Numbered from the stretch's first letter, positions 25,636 to 34,369 are shown. The stretch is 64,000 nt of DNA from an uncultured Eubacteriales bacterium (GCA_934457415.1 CAKSHM010000004.1:150061-214060), one strand, 5' to 3'. Translations and numbers: made by a program. The notes: generated by a model from the letters alone, not told the origin.

Positions 25636-27516
25636 ATGATACCCGAATATAAGGCAGGAAATTATGATGTCGCCGTTATCGGCGGAGGGCACGCAGGAAT
25701 AGAGGCGGCGCTCGCGTCGGCAAGGCTTAAGGCAAAAACGATAATGTTCACGATAACGCTCGATTGGATTGGAAATATGCCCTGCAATCCGTCTATCGGA
25801 GGAACGGCAAAGGGGAACCTTGTAAGAGAACTTGACGCTTTGGGCGGAGAAATGGGCAAGGCGGCGGACAATAATACCCTGCAGAGCAGAATTTTAAACC
25901 GGGGAAAAGGTCCTGCCATGCACAGTCTCCGCGCTCAGATCGACAGGAGAAATTACAGCGCATATATGAAGCATGCGGTAGAACTGCAGGAAGGACTTGA
26001 GGTAAAGCAGGCGGAAATAGTCAGTCTTGAAAAAAGAGAGGACGGGCTATGGCACGCGGTAACAAGGCTCGGAGCGGATTATGCCTGCAAAACCGTTATA
26101 ATAGCTACCGGTACTTTTTTGGGCGGAAGAGTCTATATCGGCGAGGTAAACTATGAAAGCGGACCTGACGGGGCTTTCCCCGCAACAGAGCTTTCGAAGT
26201 CATTAAAAAAGCTTAATTTGCCTTTAAGGCGTTTCAAGACCGGTACGCCCGCAAGGGTTTTAAGAGAAAGCATTGATTTTAAGGATTTGGAGGTTCAAAA
26301 GGGCGATGAAAAAACGGAAAGCTTCAGCTTTTCGTCGGTAAATCCGCCTGTAAATAAGGTTGATTGCCATATCGCTTATACAAATTCCGAAACCGAAGCC
26401 GTTATAAGGGCAAATCTGCACCGCTCTCCGCTTTATTCGGGGAAAATTGAGGGCGTAGGCCCGAGATACTGTCCGAGTATTGAGGATAAAATAGTAAGAT
26501 TTGCGGATAAAAAGCGGCATCAGCTGTTTATAGAACCCTGCGGAGAAAACACCGAGGAAATGTATCTTCAGGGAATGAGCTCCTCCTTGCCCGAAGAGGT
26601 GCAGATCAAGTTTTATAAAACCATAAAAGGTCTTGAAAATGTAAGCGTTATGAGAAACGCCTATGCCATAGAATATGACTGTATTGACCCTACTGCCCTG
26701 AAGCCGAGCCTTGAAATAAAGGATAATGAGGGGCTTTTCGGCGCAGGCCAGTTCAACGGCTCTTCCGGCTATGAGGAGGCGGCAGCACAGGGGCTTATAG
26801 CAGGAATCAATGCGGCAAAAAAGGTAAAGGGCGAGCCGCCGCTAATTCTTTCCCGCGCGTCTTCATACATAGGTACTCTTATTGACGATCTTGTAACAAA
26901 GGGCTGCTCCGATCCTTACAGAATGATGACCTCAAGGAGCGAATACCGCCTGATTTTAAGGCATGACAATGCTGATGAAAGGCTTATGCCGACAGGGCAT
27001 GAGTTAGGACTTATTCCCGACGGGGAATATAATGATTTCTTAAAGCGAAAAGAGCAAAAAGAAAATGAAATAAAGAGAATGAATTCGGTATTTTTAGCTC
27101 CTGATGAGGAGCTTAACCGAATGCTTGAGAGCGCAGGCACCGCTCCGCTCAAAACCGGAACGAGGCTTTCGGATTTGATTAAAAGGCCGCAGTTAAGCTA
27201 TGAAATGCTGCGCCCGTTTGATAAAACCGCCGGCGATATCAGCCCTGAGATTGCCGAAAAAGCGGAAATCGAAATAAAATACGAGGGATATATCGCAAGG
27301 CAGAATGCGGCGGTTAAAGAAACCTTAAGGCTTGAGCAGAAGCTTATTCCAGAGGATATAGATTATTCCGATGTTTACGGGCTTAGAATCGAGGCAAGAG
27401 AAAAGCTTGAAAAGATAAGACCGATAAATATAGGTATGGCGTCGAGAATTTCAGGGGTAAGTCCCGCGGATATTTCTGTTCTTCTTATTTATCTTAAAAC
27501 GGAGAAAAATAAATGA
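25636..27516 (+). CDS. mnmG: tRNA uridine-5-carboxymethylaminomethyl enzyme MnmG (GidA)
   Basis: The FAD-dependent partner of MnmE. The dinucleotide fold is at residues 12-25 (VAVIGGGHAGIEAA). Further family motifs are NPSIGGTAKGNLVREIDALGG-like (here PCNPSIGGTAKGNLVRELD), TGTFLGG, RRFKTGTPARV and TSRSEYRLILRHDNADERL. The length of 626 is standard. It lies 22 bp after mnmE and overlaps rsmG by four bases, so mnmE-mnmG-rsmG form one operon, as near many bacterial replication origins. Confidence 0.98.
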   Translation: MIPEYKAGNYDVAVIGGGHAGIEAALASARLKAKTIMFTITLDWIGNMPCNPSIGGTAKGNLVRELDALGGEMGKAADNNTLQSRILNRGKGPAMHSLRAQIDRRNYSAYMKHAVELQEGLEVKQAEIVSLEKREDGLWHAVTRLGADYACKTVIIATGTFLGGRVYIGEVNYESGPDGAFPATELSKSLKKLNLPLRRFKTGTPARVLRESIDFKDLEVQKGDEKTESFSFSSVNPPVNKVDCHIAYTNSETEAVIRANLHRSPLYSGKIEGVGPRYCPSIEDKIVRFADKKRHQLFIEPCGENTEEMYLQGMSSSLPEEVQIKFYKTIKGLENVSVMRNAYAIEYDCIDPTALKPSLEIKDNEGLFGAGQFNGSSGYEEAAAQGLIAGINAAKKVKGEPPLILSRASSYIGTLIDDLVTKGCSDPYRMMTSRSEYRLILRHDNADERLMPTGHELGLIPDGEYNDFLKRKEQKENEIKRMNSVFLAPDEELNRMLESAGTAPLKTGTRLSDLIKRPQLSYEMLRPFDKTAGDISPEIAEKAEIEIKYEGYIARQNAAVKETLRLEQKLIPEDIDYSDVYGLRIEAREKLEKIRPINIGMASRISGVSPADISVLLIYLKTEKNK

Positions 27517-28226
27517 CGGTTGATATAAAAAAGCTGAAATCGCTTTGTGACAGCAAAAATATTTATCTTGACGAAAATGCGGAAAAAAGATTTGAAATTT
27601 ATTATAACCTGCTCGTTTCATGGAATGAGAAGATGAATCTCACCGCAATAACCGACCCTGAGGGCGTTTTAATAAAGCATTTTTATGACAGCCTGCTGTT
27701 TTTTAAAGTCACGGAAGTGAAAAACGGTGCGCAGATAATAGATGTCGGCACCGGCGCGGGTTTTCCGGGGCTTGCTCTTAAAATCGCAAGACCCGATATT
27801 AAGCTTACCCTGCTTGACGGGCTTAATAAAAGACTTACATTTTTAGAAGCGGTTTTAAAGGAAACAGGGCTTGATGCCGAGCTTGTGCATAAGCGTGCCG
27901 AGGAGTGCGGAAAGGATAAGAAATACCGCGAGCGGTACGATTTTGCTACGGCGCGTGCGGTAAAGGTTATGCCGGTGCTATGTGAATACTGTCTGCCGTT
28001 TGTAAAAACAGGCGGTAATTTCATAGCCTTAAAGGGTGCGACGGGTAAGGAGGAGCTTGAGGCTTCAAAAAACGCATTGAAGCTGCTCGGAGGGAAAACA
28101 GAGGCTGTAATTGAAGAAAATCTGCCCGAGGGAGATAAAAGAATTCTTATAAATGTAAAAAAAATATCGCAAATATCGCCAAAATATCCCAGAGACAACG
28201 CAAAAATCTCAAAAAATCCTTTATAA
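27513..28226 (+). CDS. rsmG: 16S rRNA m7G527 methyltransferase RsmG (GidB)
   Basis: RsmG methylates N7 of G527 in 16S rRNA with S-adenosylmethionine. The SAM motif is IDVGTGAGFPGLALKIARP near residues 76-94, preceded by MNLTAITD and KHFYDSL, and followed by a LLDGLNKRLTFLE segment. The length of 237 is normal. The ATG overlaps the mnmG stop (ATGA), which shows coupling. A terminator follows before noc. Confidence 0.96.
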   Translation: MTVDIKKLKSLCDSKNIYLDENAEKRFEIYYNLLVSWNEKMNLTAITDPEGVLIKHFYDSLLFFKVTEVKNGAQIIDVGTGAGFPGLALKIARPDIKLTLLDGLNKRLTFLEAVLKETGLDAELVHKRAEECGKDKKYRERYDFATARAVKVMPVLCEYCLPFVKTGGNFIALKGATGKEELEASKNALKLLGGKTEAVIEENLPEGDKRILINVKKISQISPKYPRDNAKISKNPL

Positions 28227-28244
28227 AACAAAGAAAAAGAACAG

Positions 28245-28277
28245 AACGCGTCGAATTTACCCGACGCGTTTTTCTTT
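28245..28277 (+). terminator. Terminator after rsmG
   Basis: AACGCGTCG pairs with CGACGCGTT, followed by TTTTTCTTT. Confidence 0.88.
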
Positions 28278-28341
28278 ACTTTTTTAAAAATTTGAGTGAT
28301 AATTAACTTGCGGCAGGAAAAACAGCAAAGGAGGACAGGCT

Positions 28342-29187
28342 ATGCACACGATTGCAGAAAAAAAGCTGCTTATGCTTAAGCCCTCGCAAATCACCGTAGA
28401 TCCCAATCAGCCGAGAAAGAGCTTTGATGAAATTAAATTAAACGCTCTTTGCGACAGTATTTCGAAAAACGGTATTATCGAACCGCTTTTGGTAAGAAAA
28501 TCAGCTTTCGGTAAATTTGAGCTTATCGCAGGAGAGAGGAGACTCCGAGCGGCAATAAAGGCAGGCGTAAGGCGCGTACCCTGTGTGCTTCATAGCGCGG
28601 ACAGGCTAACCGCGGGAATTTATGCGGTCACCGAAAATCTGCAAAGGTGCGACCTTAACTTCTTTGAGGAAGCGGCGGCGATTGAGAGACTTGTGGTGTT
28701 ATCAGGTGAATCTCAGGCGCAGATTGCCGAAAAGTTGGGGCTTGCGCAGTCGTCGCTTTCAAACAAATTAAGGCTTTTAAAGCTTGATAATTCGCTTAAA
28801 TCCAAAATAACCGAATATAATTTAAGCGAAAGACATGCAAGAGCACTGCTTTCCGTTCCTGCGGAGGACAGAAGCACGCTTCTTGATATGATTATAAATG
28901 AGGGACTGAATGTCCGTCAGACCACCGAAAGAATAGCCGAAATTCTTGCTAAAAATGACTCAAATGAAATAAATTTCGAGGTTAAAAGACCTGAGCCGAT
29001 AAGAAAGACCGCCATAGGCGATGAAAAGCTTTTCAGAAACAGCCTTAATAAACTTGTCGGATTTCTTCAAAGCTCAGGAGTCGACGCAAAAACAAGGCGC
29101 ACCGAAAACGATAAGTATATCGAATATAAGGTGCGCATTCCAAAGCTTGAGAAAAAATCTCAGTATACCCAGTTAAAAATCTGCTGA
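28342..29187 (+). CDS. noc: ParB-family nucleoid occlusion protein Noc
   Basis: A CTP-dependent DNA clamp of the ParB family. It has the ParB N-domain (PNQPRKSFDE, GERRLRAA at 64-71, ENLQR at 98-102) and a helix-turn-helix (AQIAEKLGLAQSSLSNKLRLL near 125-145). I call it Noc rather than ParB because it follows rsmG, as in Bacillus, and no parA lies beside it. Noc binds its sites over the chromosome and keeps division away from the nucleoid; but ParB proper cannot be excluded. AAAGGAGG precedes the ATG. The expected parA-parB pair does not follow; the SLOG cassette does. Confidence 0.85.
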   Translation: MHTIAEKKLLMLKPSQITVDPNQPRKSFDEIKLNALCDSISKNGIIEPLLVRKSAFGKFELIAGERRLRAAIKAGVRRVPCVLHSADRLTAGIYAVTENLQRCDLNFFEEAAAIERLVVLSGESQAQIAEKLGLAQSSLSNKLRLLKLDNSLKSKITEYNLSERHARALLSVPAEDRSTLLDMIINEGLNVRQTTERIAEILAKNDSNEINFEVKRPEPIRKTAIGDEKLFRNSLNKLVGFLQSSGVDAKTRRTENDKYIEYKVRIPKLEKKSQYTQLKIC

Positions 29188-29278
29188 AGTACCTTTTATC
29201 CCCTTGGGTGCCGCGGCGATTTTTATAAAAGGACTGCGAGGATAAAACCTCGTGTCTGCCATATTCATCCCCATACAC

Positions 29279-29317
29279 ATGTTGTACCTCCGGAGAAATC
29301 CGGAGGTACAACATTTT
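29279..29317. terminator. Perfect 16-bp hairpin after noc
   Basis: ATGTTGTACCTCCGGA (29279-29294) pairs fully with 29299-29314 around a GAAA tetraloop, ending in TTTT. It separates noc from the convergent SLOG gene. The 90 bp before it hold a second hairpin (CCTTTTAT...ATAAAAGG, 29193-29231). Confidence 0.85.
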
Positions 29318-29349
29318 AGATATTAGATATTAGATTTTAGATATTAGAC
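29314..29349. repeat. Short TAGATATTAGA repeat tract
   Basis: Four or so tandem units of TTAGATATTAG type overlap the 3' end of the SLOG gene. They match units in the tract at 5605-5815. Confidence 0.6.
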
Positions 29350-29816
29350 AATGTTTGATCGGAGGAATGAACATTTATAACTTCTATTCCTTTCTCTTTC
29401 GCCTTTTTGACAGTATATGCCGTTCCGCCCGTGTTTTTATATTGATAGGAAATAATTATATTGCTCTTATCAATTATATAATCGTTTCTTCTGAACATAC
29501 AGCCGGTATAATAATCGTCAGATATATAAAAGATATCGTCTGCCTTAGCCTTTAAATTTTTATAAACCTCTTTATCGTATTCTTTCCATTTTAAATCCTG
29601 ATCTTTGCATGGAAGTACTAAGATAAGCCTTATATTATACTTTTCTTTAAGCTTTATTACCGTTTGCGCGGCTATAGTATCAAATCCTAATGCTCCGCCG
29701 GAAAAAAATGTATTATATCCCTTTTCGCAAAGATTTGAAATTTCTTTTTCAAGTCTTGTTTTTATTTTTCCTTTGATTATTCGATGCCCTGTAAATCCGC
29801 AAATTTTTTCGTCCAT
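29337..29816 (-). CDS. SLOG-domain protein, copy A
   Basis: A 159-residue single-domain protein of the SLOG superfamily (DUF1273/YspA-like), a Rossmann-like fold thought to bind nucleotides or nucleotide-derived ligands. Motifs are ICGFTGHRII at the start, FFSGGALGFDTIAAQ at about 39-53, the RRNDYIIDKSNIIISY strand and NTGGTAYTVKKA near 128-139. No membrane segment is seen. It is divergent from an XRE-type regulator 123 bp away, with a shared operator-like palindrome. A second copy at 58988 is identical over 373 bp of DNA. Function is unknown; related SLOG proteins occur in stress and defence settings, which is only a family-level hint. Confidence 0.85.
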   Translation of the reverse strand: MDEKICGFTGHRIIKGKIKTRLEKEISNLCEKGYNTFFSGGALGFDTIAAQTVIKLKEKYNIRLILVLPCKDQDLKWKEYDKEVYKNLKAKADDIFYISDDYYTGCMFRRNDYIIDKSNIIISYQYKNTGGTAYTVKKAKEKGIEVINVHSSDQTLSNI

Positions 29817-29837
29817 AATATCGCCCCTTTTTATATT

Positions 29838-29903
29838 ATTATATCGTGTTGTTTATAAAAGTCAACGATAAGCGCTTAAAATTTATCGTTTTGTGGATAT
29901 AAT
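29838..29903. promoter_or_regulatory. Divergent promoters and operator of SLOG cassette A
   Basis: Minus strand: TTGACT (29865-29860) and TATAAT (29843-29838), 16-bp spacer, for the SLOG gene. Plus strand: TATAAT at 29898-29903 for the regulator. A perfect 8-bp inverted repeat, AACGATAA (29864-29871) and TTATCGTT (29883-29890), overlaps the SLOG -35 and lies in the regulator promoter, so one repressor could control both. Confidence 0.7.
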
Positions 29904-29939
29904 TAAACACATAGACTAAAAAGAAAAGAGGCATAAGAA

Positions 29940-30269
29940 TTGAAAGAGCTTAATATTTGTCTTGAAGAAATCGGCAAGCGCATTATAGAAAGACGAAAAT
30001 CAATGGGGCTTACCCAAGAGGCGTTGGCTGAAAAATGCGATACTACTACACAATTTATTTCTTATGCCGAAACCGGCAAAAGAGCCATGAGACCCGAAAA
30101 TCTTTTGAAACTTTCAAAGGCACTGAATGTCAGTGCCGATTATCTGTTAACAGGAGAAATAATTGATAAGGATAAATTATTGCTCTCAAAAAAGCTTGAT
30201 TTACTTACACCGGAACAGGTAAGAATTATAGAAAATATTATTGACGAATGTCATAAGCTTGACAAATAA
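29940..30269 (+). CDS. XRE-family regulator paired with SLOG copy A
   Basis: A 109-residue DNA-binding protein. Residues 10-65 are an XRE/HTH_3 domain: IGKRIIERRKSMGLTQEALA, then TTTQFISYAETGKRAMRPEN and LKLSKALNVSADYLL. A helical tail (LTPEQVRIIENIIDECHKL) may dimerise. The start is TTG at 29940 with GAGG upstream. It most likely represses itself and the divergent SLOG gene through the palindrome between them. It shares the fold, but little sequence, with the regulator beside SLOG copy B. Confidence 0.88.
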   Translation: MKELNICLEEIGKRIIERRKSMGLTQEALAEKCDTTTQFISYAETGKRAMRPENLLKLSKALNVSADYLLTGEIIDKDKLLLSKKLDLLTPEQVRIIENIIDECHKLDK

Positions 30270-30280
30270 AACATTAACAG

Positions 30281-30316
30281 AAAACACTTCTCCGTAAAAA
30301 GAGAAGTGTTTTAAAT
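30281..30316 (+). terminator. Terminator after the XRE regulator
   Basis: AAAACACTTCTC pairs with GAGAAGTGTTTT, followed by TAAATTTT. Confidence 0.85.
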
Positions 30317-30331
30317 TTTATGCCTTCTATA

Positions 30332-30432
30332 CCGGATATCGGATATCGGATATATGTGTGCTTATCGGCACGCAAATTAAAAAAGAAATTCCTTTAAGTC
30401 TAATATCTGTCTTCTATCGTCTATTATCTAAC
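30332..30432. repeat. Degenerate GGATATC / TCTAATATC repeat tract
   Basis: GGATATCGGATATCGGATAT, a GTGTGC...GCACGC hairpin and TCTAATATCTGTCTTCTATC units. The same layout (short ATATC units around a GTGCC hairpin) occurs at 5605-5815. With 29314-29349 it brackets the SLOG cassette. Confidence 0.55.
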
Positions 30433-30468
30433 CTGAGGTTTATTTCGCACTGCCAAGCTTAACTTAGT

Positions 30469-31245
30469 TTAATGTCTGCCGTTTGATTTCTTGTATTCCA
30501 TAGGCGTTATTCCCTCGGATTTTAAAAATGCCCTGTTAAAAGTCCGTGTGGTTGAAAAACCCGTTTTTATGCTGATTTCGGTGAAATTAAGCTTGTTTTG
30601 TTCTATCAGCGCTTTTGCGGCGCTTATTCTTAAATCATTTATATAGCTGCGGAAATTTATCTTAAGCTTACCTGAAAATATATGAGAAAGATACCCTTTG
30701 CTGAGTCCGAATTTTTCTGAAATGTCCTCAAGGCTTATATCCTGAGAATAATTCTCCTGACAAAAATTGAGAATTTTTGTTACAACCTCGGAATTTTTCT
30801 CTTTGTCGGTCTTTCCGCTTTTTTCAATAATCCGAGATAAAATCAGCTCTAAATAAAGTCTGAGACTTTTTTCCGAACAGTTTCTGTAACTGTCGATGAG
30901 AAGAGATAAAAGCCCTAAGATTTCTTTTTCGCCGTCGCATATCACGGGATTCAACGGCTTGTAATCGCCTGTAATTTCGCTTAAGTACGGCATTTCGTTT
31001 CGCGGGACGATAAATATAATAAATCTCCCGTTTTTAAACCCCTCGTATTTGTGGAGCTGATTCGGGAATACGACAAAAGCCTCGTTTTCCCCGACGGTAT
31101 ATTCCTTTCCGTCTAAAAAAGCGCTTCCCGAGCCGTTTATGCAGTATACCACCTCTATGCTTGAGTGCAGATGATAAACATAATCGACCGTGCCGGCATA
31201 ATAAGCGTTTAAGATATCATGGCTTTGTAAAAAATAATTTTTCAT
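30469..31245 (-). CDS. AraC-family regulator next to the GH3 gene
   Basis: A 258-residue regulator. The N-terminal half is a cupin sensor (VYHLHSSIEVVYCINGSGSA, with YTVGENEAFVVFPNQLH). The C-terminal half has two helix-turn-helices of the AraC type: ISLEDISEKFGLSKGYLSHIF and the conserved second one ISIKTGFSTTRTFNRAFLKSEGITPMEY, here split for length. It is divergent from the glycoside hydrolase gene at 31357, so it probably activates that gene in response to a sugar product. The inducer is unknown. Confidence 0.9.
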   Translation of the reverse strand: MKNYFLQSHDILNAYYAGTVDYVYHLHSSIEVVYCINGSGSAFLDGKEYTVGENEAFVVFPNQLHKYEGFKNGRFIIFIVPRNEMPYLSEITGDYKPLNPVICDGEKEILGLLSLLIDSYRNCSEKSLRLYLELILSRIIEKSGKTDKEKNSEVVTKILNFCQENYSQDISLEDISEKFGLSKGYLSHIFSGKLKINFRSYINDLRISAAKALIEQNKLNFTEISIKTGFSTTRTFNRAFLKSEGITPMEYKKSNGRH

Positions 31246-31293
31246 TTTTTCTCCGAAATATCATTTTTTGTCTTAAAAACGACATATTTTTTC

Positions 31294-31322
31294 TTGAATT
31301 ATATCATATTTTATCTTATTAT
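31294..31322 (+). promoter_or_regulatory. Promoter of the GH3 gene
   Basis: TTGAAT at 31294-31299 and TATTAT at 31317-31322, 17-bp spacer. A TGTC...GACA inverted repeat (31269-31284) lies just upstream, a candidate regulator site. Confidence 0.65.
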
Positions 31323-31356
31323 ACAAGTAGAAAATATTACTCGGGAGGTAAGCCTG

Positions 31357-34089
31357 ATGAAGATAAATAAGAATAAAAAAGTTCATGACCTGCTTCTGTG
31401 GACGGACGAAAAGGGCGCTATAAAAGAGCTTAAGCCCCTTTGCAGAAAGCTTGCGGGCGAGGGAAGCGTGCTTCTTAAGAATGACAGAGGACTTCTTCCG
31501 CTTAAAAAAGGCGCAAAAATCGCCGTTTTCGGCAGAACTCAGGAGACCTATTACAGGAGCGGAACAGGCTCGGGCGGATGTGTTAATACCGAGAGAATGC
31601 CCTGTATTATAGATACCTTTTTAAGCGATACCGATTTTTGCGTGGATAAGGAAATAAAATCGGTTTATGAAAGCTGGATAAAAGAAAACCCTATGGTTAT
31701 AAATACGGGCTGGGCAAGCGAGCTTTGGTCGCAGGAGGAAATGCCTCTTGAAAAATCCATAGTAAGTGCCGCCGCAAAAAGAAATGACGCGGCAGTAATA
31801 ATCATCGGCAGAAGTGCGGGTGAAGACCATGACAATGCCGACGAAGAGGGCAGCTACCGTCTGACAAAAGCCGAAACCGATATGATTAAAACTGTCGGCG
31901 AAAGCTTTGAAAACACAATAGTATTTTTAAATGTCGGAAATATTGTTGATATGAGCTTTTTGGATTTTTGCAATGTTACCTCGCTTTTAATAGTCTGGCA
32001 GGGCGGAGAAACTGGCGACTTGGCAATTGCGGATATAATTTCCGGAAGGACCTATCCTTCGGGTAAGCTTACCGACACATGCGTTAAGGATTTAAAAGCT
32101 TATCCCGATTATGAGGCATTCGGAGACGATTTTGAAAGCATATACTCTGACGATATTTTTGTCGGGTACAGATATTTTGAAACCTTTGATAAAAACGCGG
32201 TCCGTTTTCCGTTCGGTTTCGGAATGACTTATACAGAATTTTCTTCAGATTATAAAGCAGAATTTAAAGACGGCAAGATAACCGTTACCGCAAGCTTTAA
32301 AAATATCGGAAAATTAAACGGCAGACAGGTTTTGCAGGTTTACTGCAAAAAGCCCTGCGATGTCTTAACTAATCCCGCAAGAGAGCTTATAGGCTTTGCA
32401 AAAACCGCCGAGTTAAAATCGGGAGAGAGCGAAACGCTCGCTGTAGATGTTGATTTTAAATCCCTTGCTTCTTATGATGACAGCGGGTTAACAGGAAACA
32501 AATCCTGTTATTGCTTACTTAAGGGCGAATATGAAATATTTGCAGGAACAGATGTAAGAAATGCCGAAAAGGTACTTAGTATAAATAATGATACTCTTAC
32601 CGTTACCGAGAGGCTTACGGAAATTTGCGCACCCGAAAAGGCGTTTGACAGGATAAAGGCTGTAGAAATTAACGGCGGATATGAAATGCGGTATGAGCCG
32701 GCACCGCTGAGAACGGCTGATTATCATAAGGCAATCGAGAATGGCAGACCGAAAGATTTGGAATATACGGGAGATAAGGGCATAAAACTTTTGGATGTTG
32801 CGGACGGCAAAAACACAATGGACGAATTTGTCGCTCAGCTTTCCGACGATGCTTTAAGGAGAATGTCCGTAGGAGAAGGAATGAGCAGCTTTAAAGTAAC
32901 CTACGGCACCGGCGCTGCATTCGGAGGACTTGATTTTGAGCTTAGTTCTTTCGGAATACCTGCCTGCTGTGTGACGGACGGACCCTCGGGACTTCGCATT
33001 GATGACGGCTCAAAGGCTACTCTTTTGCCAAACGGAACGCTTTTTGCGACTTCATTTGATATTAAGGCTGCGGAGGAAATATTCGAGCTTTTGGGCGTTG
33101 AGGCATTCAGGTATAATATAGACGCACTTTTAGGTCCCGGACTTAATATCCATAAATCCCCCCTAAACGGCAGAAATTTCGAATATTTTTCGGAGGATCC
33201 TTTTGTTTCCGGTAAAATGGCAGCGGCGATGACAAGAGCAATTGCAAAATCGGGAGTAACTACTACCATAAAGCATTTTTGCTGTAACAATCAGGAGCAT
33301 AACAGATATTCGGTAAACGCAGTCGTTTCGGAGCGCGCTTTAAGAGAAATTTATCTTAAGGGCTTTGAAATTGCGGTCAAAGAGGGCGGTGCAACATCCG
33401 TTATGACCTCATACAATCCCGTAAACGGCAGGTTTACCTCCTCTCAGTATGAAATCCTCTCGAAGGTTTTAAGAGAAGAATGGGGATTTTCGGGAATGGT
33501 AATGACCGACTGGTGGACCAAATGCGGCGAGCTTGACGATAACGGCAAGGATAAGCTAAAATACGCCGTTCGCGCGCAGAACGATATTTATATGGTTGCA
33601 TCTTCCGCAGACCTTAAGGAGAGCGATATTCTTTCGGGACTTCTTGATGGCTTTATAACCCGCGGAGAATTACAGCGCAATATCAAAAATCTTTTAAACT
33701 ATATTGTTAAAACCCCGTCATTTGAAAGATTTGCCGACGGCGGCTGTAAGGTTCCCGATATCTTAATGCCCGCAAAGATTGAGGATTATGAAAAAACAAA
33801 TGAATTTGCGGATTTAAAAAGCGAAGTAAAATATGAGTCGGTTTCAGGAAACCGCTATCCCGCGCTTTTCGAGCTTGAATATTCCTCGGAATCACCCATT
33901 CTCGCTCAGGATAAGCTTATATTTGAGCCTGATTGGCTCGGCGGTTATCCCGTAATGCTGAACGGAACCGATAATAAGCTTAAAAGTATTACATTTACAA
34001 TTCCGCTTGATGAAAAGCCAAGAGCATTTACGATGAAATTTTCAGACAAAATAAAGATTAAAAAGCTTATTTTCTATAAGCATAAATGA
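31357..34089 (+). CDS. Family 3 glycoside hydrolase, inverted domain order
   Basis: A 910-residue beta-glycosidase, probably a beta-glucosidase or related enzyme. The usual GH3 order is turned round. The GH3 C-domain comes first (GEGSVLLKNDRGLLPLKKG near residue 35, then an IIIGRSAGEDHD segment), followed by a fibronectin-III-like domain near 290-400. The catalytic TIM-barrel domain comes last (CCVTDGPSGLR, TTIKHFCCNNQEHNR, VMTDWW with nucleophile Asp718). This order is known from Ruminococcus albus beta-glucosidase. There is no signal peptide, so it acts in the cytoplasm. The ATG at 31357 was chosen for its GGGAGGT site; an ATG at 31294 lies in the promoter. Confidence 0.92.
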   Translation: MKINKNKKVHDLLLWTDEKGAIKELKPLCRKLAGEGSVLLKNDRGLLPLKKGAKIAVFGRTQETYYRSGTGSGGCVNTERMPCIIDTFLSDTDFCVDKEIKSVYESWIKENPMVINTGWASELWSQEEMPLEKSIVSAAAKRNDAAVIIIGRSAGEDHDNADEEGSYRLTKAETDMIKTVGESFENTIVFLNVGNIVDMSFLDFCNVTSLLIVWQGGETGDLAIADIISGRTYPSGKLTDTCVKDLKAYPDYEAFGDDFESIYSDDIFVGYRYFETFDKNAVRFPFGFGMTYTEFSSDYKAEFKDGKITVTASFKNIGKLNGRQVLQVYCKKPCDVLTNPARELIGFAKTAELKSGESETLAVDVDFKSLASYDDSGLTGNKSCYCLLKGEYEIFAGTDVRNAEKVLSINNDTLTVTERLTEICAPEKAFDRIKAVEINGGYEMRYEPAPLRTADYHKAIENGRPKDLEYTGDKGIKLLDVADGKNTMDEFVAQLSDDALRRMSVGEGMSSFKVTYGTGAAFGGLDFELSSFGIPACCVTDGPSGLRIDDGSKATLLPNGTLFATSFDIKAAEEIFELLGVEAFRYNIDALLGPGLNIHKSPLNGRNFEYFSEDPFVSGKMAAAMTRAIAKSGVTTTIKHFCCNNQEHNRYSVNAVVSERALREIYLKGFEIAVKEGGATSVMTSYNPVNGRFTSSQYEILSKVLREEWGFSGMVMTDWWTKCGELDDNGKDKLKYAVRAQNDIYMVASSADLKESDILSGLLDGFITRGELQRNIKNLLNYIVKTPSFERFADGGCKVPDILMPAKIEDYEKTNEFADLKSEVKYESVSGNRYPALFELEYSSESPILAQDKLIFEPDWLGGYPVMLNGTDNKLKSITFTIPLDEKPRAFTMKFSDKIKIKKLIFYKHK

Positions 34090-34165
34090 TAACAAATATA
34101 TTTCATTCGTTTTTTTTTTAAATTCTCATAAAAGGGCAGCCGAGGAGTGAAAAGTGAAAAGAACC

Positions 34166-34209
34166 AAAAATAAACGGCAATCTTCTTTCGAAAATTGCCG
34201 TTTATTTTT
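34166..34209. terminator. Bidirectional terminator between GH3 and tRNA-Gly
   Basis: AAAAATAAACGGCAAT pairs with ATTGCCGTTTATTTTT. It directly abuts the 3' end of the tRNA gene on the minus strand. Confidence 0.88.
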
Positions 34210-34282
34210 GGAGCGGATAACGGGAATCGAACCCGCATATTCAGCTTGGGAAGCTGACATTCTGCCATTGAATCATATCCGC
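34209..34282 (-). tRNA. tRNA-Gly (CCC)
   Basis: A 74-nt tRNA with acceptor stem GCGGATA/TATCCGC, T-arm GGTTCGATTCC, anticodon CCC read from 34250-34248 in loop TTCCCAA, and encoded CCA. CCC is the rarer glycine anticodon. Confidence 0.93.
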
Positions 34283-34325
34283 ATGTCATCTATTATAAAC
34301 CTAAATGCATTAAAAATCAATACCT

Positions 34326-34367
34326 AAAACGGGCTTGTAAATCGACCTGAATTTACAAGCCCGTTTT
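34326..34367. terminator. Terminator after the capA-like gene
   Basis: AAAACGGGCTTGTAAAT pairs with ATTTACAAGCCCGTTTT (around CGACCTGA). It lies between convergent or tandem units near the tRNA gene. Confidence 0.85.
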
Positions 34368-34369
34368 GC

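Noticed and set aside
27683..28231. 182-codon minus-strand frame opposite rsmG
   Set aside because: It is serine-rich antisense of a conserved gene without initiation signals.
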